Below, in pieces: positions 34,776 to 41,235 of a stretch of 41,235 nucleotides of DNA. Within the stretch, counting starts at the first letter, position 1, and each line of letters starts with the position of its first letter. Source of the stretch: Candidatus Nanopelagicales bacterium (GTDB lineage: Bacteria > Actinomycetota > Actinomycetes > S36-B12 > GCA-2699445); contig JAUYJT010000042.1 in the NCBI GenBank assembly GCA_030700225.1, positions 1 to 41,235 on the forward strand, in the 5' to 3' direction. A program made the position numbers and the translations under genes. The notes below the pieces were generated by a model. It did no database searches. It worked only from the letters and a program-made list of their open reading frames with translations, and was not told the origin of the DNA.

Positions 34776-35611
34776 TGCTGCCCCGGATCGACGCCACCGA
34801 CGACCACATCGGTTTCACCTGGCTCTCGCCCGAAGGACGAGCGCTGCGGCTGCGCCAGGTCATCGCCCTGCCGGGAGCCGAGCCGGAACGCTGGCTGCCG
34901 ACCCATCTCGAGGCTCTCGACGACGTGCTGATCGAGGTCGCCGGAACGTACGGCGAGGTCCTCGGCGGCGGTCGGCGCCCGACTGCCTCCGAACGCGAGG
35001 ACCTGGTCGGTGTCTACGCAACCCTGGACCGGCTGTGCTGGGAGTACGCCGATGCCCTCGCAGCAACCGAACGCCCGGGATCGGTGCGCGCGGGGCAGAT
35101 CATCGGCACGGCTGCGTTGATGAGCATCCGGACCCGCGAGGCCGTCTCGATGATGGGCGCGCCACCCTTCGAGGGTGAGCTCGACGAGCCCGGTCTGGGC
35201 GTGATAGGAGGGCGGGCGGGCCTGCACTGGGTCACCCCCGAGGCGGCGTGGCCGGGAGCCCGCTGGCTGGTCGTCACCGACGGCGGTCTGCGGCTCCCCG
35301 CGACGCTGTCGATGCTGATGTTCGACGCCTCAGGTGTCGACAAAGACGCGACCCTGACCGAGCACCGAGAGGCGCTTGCTCGGGTCACGGAGGCCGAGAC
35401 CGACCCGGCGGCAGAGCCTATGCGGGCGAGTGGCGCGCTCGACTGGTTGCTGTTCGACTGGATCATGGCTCACCGTGACGGCCCCGACTCCGGGGCGGTC
35501 CAGATTCGCTCCGGCAACGTGGCCGACGCCGACATGATCGTCGCCGCCACGGCCGCTTCCGCCCGGATCCGCGCCCGCTTCGACCCGGCGCTGGTTGGGA
35601 CACTGGCCTGA
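34775..35611 (+). CDS. Unrecognised protein coupled to hypB, 278 aa
   Basis: I do not recognise this protein. It is soluble, acidic and without signal peptide or membrane segments. The N-terminal half is helical (residues 40-110), the centre has GGRAGLHWVTPEAAWPGARW and LRLPATLSML (about 148-190), suggesting a mixed alpha/beta fold, and the C-terminus is helical. Its ATG overlaps the hypB stop (TGATG), so it is translated with the nickel GTPase, which suggests a maturation or nickel-related role. It ends 48 bp before conserved site C. Confidence 0.7.
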   Translation: MLPRIDATDDHIGFTWLSPEGRALRLRQVIALPGAEPERWLPTHLEALDDVLIEVAGTYGEVLGGGRRPTASEREDLVGVYATLDRLCWEYADALAATERPGSVRAGQIIGTAALMSIRTREAVSMMGAPPFEGELDEPGLGVIGGRAGLHWVTPEAAWPGARWLVVTDGGLRLPATLSMLMFDASGVDKDATLTEHREALARVTEAETDPAAEPMRASGALDWLLFDWIMAHRDGPDSGAVQIRSGNVADADMIVAATAASARIRARFDPALVGTLA

Positions 35612-35659
35612 CGGCGCTCCGACACCTCGCCGACGAGCGCGTCGAGGAGGCTGCGGCAC

Positions 35660-35689
35660 TTCACACCCCTGATCGCCCACGGGGGTGAG
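35660..35689 (+). promoter_or_regulatory. Conserved spaced inverted repeat, site C (fba2)
   Basis: TTCAC, 20 bp, GTGAG; extended arms TTCACACC and GGGGTGAG. It shares GATCGCCC with site A at the same offset in the spacer. It lies 69 bp upstream of fba2, after the end of the 278-aa gene. Confidence 0.6.
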
Positions 35690-35758
35690 TCCGCACATGG
35701 CGGGAATTGGCACGCTCTAACAGGTATCGCCCGAAGAAGGAGGGAGCCGCCGATCTCC

Positions 35759-36889
35759 ATGAGCACGAAGCGCCCGCGCGCTCTGTATGCGCCAGCCCGG
35801 ACCGCCCACATCGCCCGACGCCTGATGGGCGATGGCCGCGGGATCCTGTCGGCCGACGAGTCGATCTCAACCGTGTCCGGGCGGTTCGTCGACGAGAGCA
35901 TCGAGCCCAGCACGCGCGTACGACGCGACTACCGCCAACTTCTTCTGACAGCTCCCGGTCTCCGGACGACGGTCAGCGGCATCATCGTGTGCGACGAGAC
36001 GTTCGGCCAGGCGCTCACCACCGGCGAACAATTCCCGGAGGCGGCTGCCGCCCGCGGCATCCTCGTCGGGATCAAGATGGACACGGGGCCACTTCCGAGC
36101 CCAGTGGTGCCCCAGGGCGCACTGGTGACCGAGGGGCTCGAGGGTCTCCAGGCTCGGCTCGAGTCCTACGCCACCCGCGGGGCCGCCTTCGCCCAATGGC
36201 GAGCGGTCTTCGATGTCGCCACCCCGGACAGGGCGGTTATCCGCGAGAACGCACATCGCATGGCGGTGTACGCACGATGGTGCCAGGACGCCGACATCGT
36301 GCCGATCGTGGAGCCCGAGGTGCTGGCCGCGGGCGCGCACAACCTGGACGCGTGCAGACAGCTGACGCGGCTGGCACTCACGACACTCTTCGATGCCCTG
36401 GCCGTGCAGGGCGTGGACCTCGCGGGCGTGGTGCTCAAGCCCAACTTCGTCACGCCCGGCCTCGCCAGCCAGCCGTTGTCGGCCACGACCGTGGCCACCG
36501 AGACGTTCGACGTGCTGCGTGAGACCGTGCCGAGCGAGGTGCCCGGCATCGCCTTCCTGTCCGGCGGCCATCCGGCCGATGCCGCCTGCGCCTACCTCGC
36601 CGCGTTGCGCGCCGTGAACGGCCGGCCATGGGATGTTACGTTCTCCTTCGGCCATGCACTGGTCAGCGAGGTCCTCGCGATCTGGGGTGGCTCACACGCC
36701 AACGTCACCCTCGCCCAGAGGTCCTTGTTGTCCAACTGCGCCCGGGCTGCCGCAGTATCGCGTGATCCGGACTTGTCCGGCCACAGCGGCGGCGCTGAGG
36801 CCCAGCTGCTTGATGGTCACCGGAACAGCCCCTCACGCAGGGCCACGGCCGTCGCGTCGCTTCGATCGGACACACCAAGCTTGCGGTAG
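35759..36889 (+). CDS. Class I aldolase paralogue (FBA2), K-to-Q at Lys146
   Basis: This 376-aa class I aldolase keeps D33 (GRGILSADES), K106 (GIKMD), E185 and E187 (IVEPEVL) and the Schiff-base K227 (VLKPNFVTPG). The catalytic Lys146 of the FAKWR motif is Gln146 (FAQWRAV), which should weaken the reaction. An approximately 45-residue C-terminal tail continues past the point where FBA1 ends and runs antisense into the end of the RR2 gene (73-bp convergent overlap); the tail looks non-conserved. ATG 35759 is the first good start; the AGGAGG before it is about 15 nt away. Site C lies upstream. Confidence 0.88.
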   Translation: MSTKRPRALYAPARTAHIARRLMGDGRGILSADESISTVSGRFVDESIEPSTRVRRDYRQLLLTAPGLRTTVSGIIVCDETFGQALTTGEQFPEAAAARGILVGIKMDTGPLPSPVVPQGALVTEGLEGLQARLESYATRGAAFAQWRAVFDVATPDRAVIRENAHRMAVYARWCQDADIVPIVEPEVLAAGAHNLDACRQLTRLALTTLFDALAVQGVDLAGVVLKPNFVTPGLASQPLSATTVATETFDVLRETVPSEVPGIAFLSGGHPADAACAYLAALRAVNGRPWDVTFSFGHALVSEVLAIWGGSHANVTLAQRSLLSNCARAAAVSRDPDLSGHSGGAEAQLLDGHRNSPSRRATAVASLRSDTPSLR

Positions 36890-37482
36890 AGGCCGCGGAT
36901 GTGCGTTTTGACGGTGTCCTCGCTTACGACGAGGGTGCTCGCCACGCCGCGGTTGGAGTGGCCTGCCACCAGGAGCTCCAGGACCTCCGACTCGCGCTGC
37001 GTGAGCCCGAGGTGGGCACCCGGCCAGAACTCGCCTGAGCTCAGCCTGGCCGCCGAGAGCGCGACCCGGCCCGCGAGAGCGGCGTCGATGGCTGTCGCCC
37101 CCGCCGCCACTCGAACCAAATGGTCGACCAGTTCTCGGCCGCCGATCCGCTTGAGGAGGTAACCGGACGCCCCCGCCCGCAGGGCCTTGAAGAGATAGTG
37201 CTCGTCGTCGTAGACGGTCAGCATCACGACCCGGACCCCCGGGTGCTCGGCGGCGATGCGCCGGCAGAGGTCGAGTCCGCTCTCCCGGCCGATCCGGACA
37301 TCACACACGGCGATGTCGGGCCGCTCCGTGGCGATCACCCGCATAGCGTCGCCCGCCGTTCGCACGCTGCCGACAACGAAGACCTGCTCCTCGAAGTGGG
37401 TCAGCATCGCAGCGAGACCCTGCAGGACCATCTCGTGGTCGTCGACAAGGACCAAGCGCAACGGGCCGCGCGAGGTCATCAT
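36817..37482 (-). CDS. Orphan NarL/FixJ response regulator (RR2)
   Basis: This 221-aa response regulator is a paralogue of RR1. Acidic pair D14/D15 and phospho-acceptor near D61 (AVCDVRIG) are kept, as is the switch Lys (YLLKRIGG). The HTH region (VSEDTVKTHIRGLYRKLGVSD) is almost identical to that of RR1, so both should bind the same DNA motif. No histidine kinase gene is adjacent, unlike RR1; it may be driven by the RR1 partner kinase. A -10-like TAGGCT lies 6 nt before the ATG, suggesting a leaderless mRNA. Its 3' end overlaps fba2. An IS fragment begins just upstream of the promoter. Confidence 0.93.
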   Translation of the reverse strand: MMTSRGPLRLVLVDDHEMVLQGLAAMLTHFEEQVFVVGSVRTAGDAMRVIATERPDIAVCDVRIGRESGLDLCRRIAAEHPGVRVVMLTVYDDEHYLFKALRAGASGYLLKRIGGRELVDHLVRVAAGATAIDAALAGRVALSAARLSSGEFWPGAHLGLTQRESEVLELLVAGHSNRGVASTLVVSEDTVKTHIRGLYRKLGVSDRSDATAVALREGLFR

Positions 37483-37488
37483 GGCTAC

Positions 37489-37494
37489 AGCCTA
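37489..37494 (-). promoter_or_regulatory. Candidate -10 of leaderless RR2 mRNA
   Basis: TAGGCT matches TANNNT and ends 6 nt before the first RR2 ATG, the same spacing as TAACCT before RR1. The expected -35 area, around 37512-37520, shows no good hexamer and borders the IS remnant. Confidence 0.4.
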
Positions 37495-37555
37495 GGGGCC
37501 CCAGCTTGGCTCGGCCCTCTCTGGCCCGCGCCTCGCGAACTCGGTTAACTGGGCG

Positions 37556-37921
37556 GTGGAGAAGGCGAACGTCCAAACAGACCTGCCATCACTCCTTGCT
37601 GTCGAGCGCGGTTGGCTCGACATGAAGTCCAGCCTGGGACTGCGTCCAGTCTTCCACTACCGCGAGGACCGCATCCGCGCCCACGTGCAACTGTGCTGGC
37701 TCGCGCTGCTGCTGATCCGGGTCGTCGAGAACACCACCGGCGACACCTGGCGCAACATCGCCCACGAGCTCGACCGAATGCACCTGGTCACCCTGGCCAC
37801 CCCCGACGGCCAGGTCGCGCAACGCTCGACCACCACGCCCAGGCAGAAGCAGATCCTCGAGGCCCTCGACCTACCCGAACCGCCCCGGTTCTTCGACTTC
37901 ACCGTGCCCGCACCCGGCTGA
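37556..37921 (+). pseudogene. IS1634-type transposase, C-terminal fragment
   Basis: The 121-codon frame matches the C-terminal part of IS1634-family (IS4 group) transposases: VERGWLDMKSSLGLRPV followed by HYREDRIRAHVQLCWLALLL. The N-terminal and most of the catalytic domain are missing, and GTG 37556 is only the first in-frame start of the remnant. No functional product is expected. It sits immediately upstream of the RR2 promoter, so the insertion may have displaced the original upstream sequence. Confidence 0.75.
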
Positions 37922-38239
37922 GCGCGCTGAACCCAGCGCCGCCACACAAGCGGCTTGTTGTAGTAACACGACCCCGCCACGCCTGAACCGCGTTTGCGCA
38001 GGTCAGCGCCCCAATTCAGCCGATCGTGTGCCCATCATCTTCGGAAGTCCGGGCAGAGTGCGGACGATTTCCCCCCGACTTTCCGTGACCTGGACGACCT
38101 CCAGGCACGGGGCCGGCTGCGCAGGCGGTCCGCGGGTGGCTCCACGGCCAGTCGTCGACGGCTCTCCGCACGAGATTCGTGGAGTACGAGGTTACGGGTG
38201 CGACTCGCCGGCCTGGCACAGGCTTCGACATGCCAAGCC
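37922..38239. other. Non-coding remnant between IS fragment and HAD gene
   Basis: About 318 bp with no convincing gene in any frame. It begins with a perfect 13-bp palindrome (ACAAGC, G, GCTTGT, near 37946-37958), and the sequence up to about 38100 may be the downstream end of the IS1634-type element. The rest is unassigned. Confidence 0.35.
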
Positions 38240-39304
38240 TCACGCAAGAGTGATGGGGGCGCTGTCGACGCCGAGCTGACGCTCCAGTCCTCGCCACATC
38301 GCAGCGTTGGAAGAGATCGTGTGGCCGTCGTCGAGTGCCGCCCAGGCCGTCGTGACCACGGCCTGCAACAGGTCGCGTCCGCTGTCGCCTTCTCGAACGT
38401 ACACGAAACCGTCAGGCGAGATTTCGACCAAGTCGCCCGGCGTCTGGCGCAGGCGCAGGGGAGACTTGAGCAGTCCGGTAAGGTCGCGTGCGACGTACGT
38501 CGGCCGCTGGCAGTCAGGAGCGAACGCGAGTTCCTGCAGGCGTGAGGCTCCGGACAGAACGAACAGCGAGTCGAGGCGTGCAGCGTTGGCCCCTGCGATG
38601 TCGGTATCGAGGCGGTCTCCGCACACGAGGGTGGCGTCGTGCCTCGTATCGAGCCTGGCACGAGCCAGGTCGAACAACGCTGGACCCGGCTTGCCGGTGA
38701 CGTGTGGGTCCACTGTCGTGGCGGTCCGGACCGCGGCCACAAGAGCGCCATTGCCGGGCGCCGGGCCGTCCGCAGTCGGGAAGGTCAGGTCGCGGTTGGT
38801 GGCTACCCAAGGCACACCGCGCCGGACAAGGTTGCCGACCGCGGCTAGCTCGCGCCAGGTGACCTCCATCCCCAGACCCTGGACGATCGCCACAACCGTG
38901 GTGTCGGCCACGTCCGGGACGCGGACCGGGCCCAGCCCCGCCTCTGCGAGCGCCTCCGAGACTCCAGGTCCGCCAACAGCCAGCACGGACGCGCCAGGCG
39001 GAAGCCGCTTCGCCAAATACGCCGCAGCAGACTGGGAGCTGGTCACCACCGACCAGCCGGGATCTTCCACGCCTATTTCGCGCAAGTGCCTGGAGACCTC
39101 CTCCGGCGAACGCGACGCGTTGTTCGTCGCGAAGACGACCCCAACGCCGCTGGCAAGGACGTCGCGCAGGGTCGCGACCGCACCGGGCACGGCAGCGTCT
39201 CCTCGGTAGACGACGCCGTCGAGATCGCAGATCACCCCGTCGTACTCGGCGACTAGGGAGCCGGTCGAACGATCGGTCTGAAAGCCCTCGGACGGTGGAA
39301 GCAC
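38240..39304 (-). CDS. HAD-IIA phosphatase, phosphoglycolate phosphatase-like
   Basis: This HAD-IIA (NagD/PGP-like) phosphatase of 354 aa has motif I CDLDGVVYRG (D27, D29), motif II ATNNASRSP (about 59-67), the cap domain (about 85-200), motif III TGKPGP and motif IV CGDRLDTDIAG. Members act on 2-phosphoglycolate, p-nitrophenyl phosphate or sugar phosphates. Next to a Calvin-cycle locus with glcD and an aminotransferase, phosphoglycolate is a good guess, but IS remnants separate it from those genes. The start is GTG 39304 with GAGGAG upstream. The C-terminal 70 residues are an added tail. Confidence 0.8.
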   Translation of the reverse strand: MLPPSEGFQTDRSTGSLVAEYDGVICDLDGVVYRGDAAVPGAVATLRDVLASGVGVVFATNNASRSPEEVSRHLREIGVEDPGWSVVTSSQSAAAYLAKRLPPGASVLAVGGPGVSEALAEAGLGPVRVPDVADTTVVAIVQGLGMEVTWRELAAVGNLVRRGVPWVATNRDLTFPTADGPAPGNGALVAAVRTATTVDPHVTGKPGPALFDLARARLDTRHDATLVCGDRLDTDIAGANAARLDSLFVLSGASRLQELAFAPDCQRPTYVARDLTGLLKSPLRLRQTPGDLVEISPDGFVYVREGDSGRDLLQAVVTTAWAALDDGHTISSNAAMWRGLERQLGVDSAPITLA

Positions 39305-39389
39305 GACTTTCGCTCCTCGGTTGGGATGGGATCATCAGACGCTAGGTGCGTCACGAGTCCCAGCGGCTCACCCGCGCGAATGACGTCGG

Positions 39390-39709
39390 GGGTGAGCCTC
39401 GATGCTGCCGCCTGGGCGAACCTGCACCGCGACCACGCCAGCACCACGTAGAACACTTGGACCTTCCGACCCGCGATAAACTGCTCGGCCCAGTCGATCG
39501 CCAGCACCTCGGCCGGCGACCACACCGCGGGACGACGGCCACTCGCGCGGGCCTGGCCCTGACGCCACGAGCGCTTCGCATCCGCGACCAGTCGCCGGAA
39601 GTTGCGGTCCGAGCCTTCATCGCCCGCCGCCCGCTGCGGCCGGCAGTAGCCGCTTCGTGCTGATCTTCCGAAGGGTCGTGGGGACCTTCTCCGCGACCGA
39701 CTCGGCCAC
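39390..39709 (-). pseudogene. IS21 IstA transposase fragment, frameshifted
   Basis: Two frames together match IstA. The upstream part (from about 39709) reads VAEKVPTTLRKISTKRLLPA; near 39622 a one-base shift moves to the frame with GSDRNFRRLVADAKRSW, then SPAEVLAIDWAEQ and the GRKVQVFYVVLAWSRCRF block of the DDE domain. Both ends are missing and no istB follows. The boundaries are approximate. The remnant overlaps the promoter side of the HAD gene. Confidence 0.75.
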
Positions 39710-39711
39710 AG

Positions 39712-39886
39712 CTCGAGTCCTCGGCTACCGCGTCACCCTCTAACTTGCCGCCTGAGACTCCGGCAGCACGCCAACCTAGGCTCCGCCGGATGCTGTCACC
39801 CGCCCGGCTGAGGTCATTCGGACTAGGATTGCGGCGCGGGTTCAAGCCTGAGTGCAACACCCTTGATCTGATCGAGGTGTTCTTCG
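39712..39886. other. IS30 left flank
   Basis: No gene is seen here. The last 50 bp, with TGCAACACCC at about 39852-39861, resemble the left end of actinobacterial IS30-family elements; the exact terminal repeat cannot be fixed because the right end is missing. Confidence 0.4.
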
Positions 39887-41094
39887 ATGGCTCGTCCTGC
39901 CATTGCTTGTGAGGTCCGAAAGGCGTTCTGGCGGCACGTCGCTGCTGGGCTCACGACTGAGGATGCTGCGGTAGCTGCTGGCGTGTCGCGGGCCGTGGGC
40001 TACCGCTGGTTCGCAGCATCGGGTGGTGTGATGCCGCGACGGACCGATCGTGAGAACCCGGCCGACCCACCGCGTCCCCGGGGGCGTCGGTTGAGCCTGG
40101 CTGATCGCGAAGAGATCGCCTTGTTGCTGCACCAGAGGCGCAGCGATGCCGAGATCGCCACGGTGCTGGGCTTCGACCGGACCACGATCTGGCGCGAACG
40201 TCGACGCAACACCACCGGTGGCCGGTACCGAGCCACGACAGCGCAAGCGGCCGCCGATGCCCGTCACCGCGACGCGCACCCGCCCGGGCCGGTCAAGCTC
40301 GCCGAAGGCACCCCACTCCACGACGAGGTCCAGGCACGGCTGAGCAAGAATCAGAGCCCCGAACAGATCGCGCATCGGCTCCGCCGCGACTTCCCCGACG
40401 ACCCGGAGATGCACGTGTCCCACGAGACGATCTACCAGGCCCTCTACGTCCAAGGACGCGGCGCGCTGCGCCGCGAGCTAGCGAACTGTCTGCGCACCGG
40501 ACGCGCGATGCGCAAACCCCGTGCCCAACGCGCCGCCCGCAACGCCCGGACCGGGAACCTGCGCGACATCGTCTCCATCAGCCAACGCCCACCCGAGGTC
40601 GAGGACCGTGCCGTGCCCGGCCACTGGGAAGGCGACCTCATCCTCGGCGCCGGCAACACCTCCGCGATCGGAACCCTGGTCGAACGCGCCACCGGCTACC
40701 TGATCCTGCTCCACCTCGACGGCGACCACACCGCCGAAACCGTCCAAGAAGCCATGTGTCGCGAGATGGCCAAGCTGCCCGAAACCCTGCGCCAGACCCT
40801 GACCTGGGACCGCGGCAGCGAGATGGCCAACCACGTCCAGATCGCCGCCGCGACCGGCCTGGACATCTACTTCGCCGACCCCGCCTCACCGTGGCAACGC
40901 GGCTCCAACGAGAACACCAACGGACTCCTACGCCAGTACTTCCCCAAAGGCACCAACCTGTCCTTCTGGGGCCCCGGCTTCCTCGACCAAGTCGCCCACG
41001 AGATGAACAACCGACCCCGCAAGAGACTCGGCTGGGACACCCCCGCCGAAGCCCTAGACGCACTACTGTCCAACCCCATCAACCCACCCGGTGA
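39838..41094 (+). mobile_element. IS30-family element, right end lost
   Basis: The element contains one transposase gene and a probable left end near 39840. Its right end is replaced by the terminal sequence of an IS3-family element beginning at about 41095 (TGAATCGCCCCGGG), so it is probably immobile. Boundaries are inferred. Confidence 0.5.
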
Positions 41095-41128
41095 TGAATC
41101 GCCCCGGGTTTCGTGGAGGCTCGGTTAG
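39887..41128 (+). CDS. IS30-family transposase
   Basis: The 413-aa transposase has an N-terminal HTH (about 20-45), the IS30 HTH_38 domain (68-105, LSLADREEIALLL and IATVLGFDRTTIWRE) and a DDE integrase core with D250 (HWEGDLILG), D308 (LTWDRGSE) and E342 (GSNENTNGLLRQYFP). The last ten or so residues (after NPPG) are encoded by the end of the adjacent IS3 element, so the native C-terminus is lost, while the catalytic core is whole. ATG 39887 is the first start after the left end. Confidence 0.93.
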   Translation: MARPAIACEVRKAFWRHVAAGLTTEDAAVAAGVSRAVGYRWFAASGGVMPRRTDRENPADPPRPRGRRLSLADREEIALLLHQRRSDAEIATVLGFDRTTIWRERRRNTTGGRYRATTAQAAADARHRDAHPPGPVKLAEGTPLHDEVQARLSKNQSPEQIAHRLRRDFPDDPEMHVSHETIYQALYVQGRGALRRELANCLRTGRAMRKPRAQRAARNARTGNLRDIVSISQRPPEVEDRAVPGHWEGDLILGAGNTSAIGTLVERATGYLILLHLDGDHTAETVQEAMCREMAKLPETLRQTLTWDRGSEMANHVQIAAATGLDIYFADPASPWQRGSNENTNGLLRQYFPKGTNLSFWGPGFLDQVAHEMNNRPRKRLGWDTPAEALDALLSNPINPPGDESPRVSWRLG

Positions 41129-41235
41129 TTGGATCCAGCCTCAGTGAGGACCGGGTTCTGACGGTAGTGCTCGACGGGTTGTGACGCCCAGTGTTTGGCC
41201 TCGAACTCGGCGGGCGGGATGAGTCCGATCTCGCC
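41125..41235 (-). CDS. IS3-family transposase OrfB, C-terminal part (edge)
   Basis: The minus-strand frame enters from the right edge and ends at 41125. The 36 visible residues (GEIGLIPPAEFEAKHWA, then VEHYRQNPVL) match the C-terminus of IS3-family OrfB transposases. Its element end, TGAATCGCCCCGGG at 41095, abuts and interrupts the IS30 gene. The rest lies outside the window. Confidence 0.85.
   Translation of the reverse strand, partial: GEIGLIPPAEFEAKHWASQPVEHYRQNPVLTEAGSN

Noticed and set aside
36817-37482. Hidden kinase remnant between fba2 and RR2
   Set aside because: Reading from the GTG at the RR2 stop in the expected kinase frame gives no similarity to the GAF kinase.

Overview
The window is GC-rich throughout, has short intergenic gaps and many ATGA/GTGA gene overlaps, and reads as an actinobacterial chromosome. 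The genes point to a facultative hydrogen-oxidising autotroph: a red-type form I Rubisco locus with Calvin-cycle and photorespiratory genes lies beside a group 1h ('actinobacterial', high-affinity type) [NiFe]-hydrogenase with a near-complete maturation set. Genus cannot be decided from the sequence alone; gene content would fit Pseudonocardia-, Mycobacterium- or Nocardioides-like lineages.

Layout. 264-3176 (minus): cbbX, cbbS, cbbL. Divergent cbbR follows (3278-4189), with two LysR-type palindromes in the 101-bp gap. Then fba1 (class I aldolase), a convergent GAF histidine kinase/NarL response regulator pair, and a rightward operon rpe-tkt-cbbY-glcD-aminotransferase (7208-13095) covering ribulose-5-P regeneration and salvage of phosphoglycolate. 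13201-16326 (minus) holds prk, fbp and a degenerate aldolase paralogue (fba3) preceded by a 24-codon coupled leader ORF. A small helical protein gene (16574) faces the end of the next block.

17205-32402 (minus) is one tightly packed 15-kb hydrogenase unit. Read from its promoter it is DUF1641 - small subunit - large subunit - maturation protease fusion - 68-aa protein - TPR protein - NifU/Rieske protein - NHL protein - hypF - hypC - SIS/HypC fusion - SIS protein - hypE - hypC - hypD - DUF6390. Rightward from the same intergenic region run an AraC-type regulator, hypA, hypB and an unrecognised 278-aa gene. A second aldolase (fba2) and a second, orphan NarL regulator (RR2) then repeat the fba1/RR1 arrangement.

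37500-41235 is an IS graveyard: an IS1634-type transposase fragment, a HAD-IIA (phosphoglycolate phosphatase-like) gene, a frameshifted IS21 istA fragment, an IS30 transposase gene, and the edge of an IS3-family element that appears to cut the IS30 element.

How it works together (inference): the hydrogenase supplies electrons from H2, possibly at trace levels, to respiration; PRK and Rubisco fix CO2; the cbbY, HAD, glcD and aminotransferase products deal with Rubisco by-products. The most striking unexplained signal is an inverted repeat with exact spacing (YTCAC, 20 bp, GTGAR or GTGAT) upstream of fba1, rpe and fba2 and between fba3 and its divergent neighbour. The two paralogous NarL regulators, with almost identical DNA-binding domains, are the obvious candidates to bind it. 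Three class I aldolase paralogues carry different active-site substitutions.
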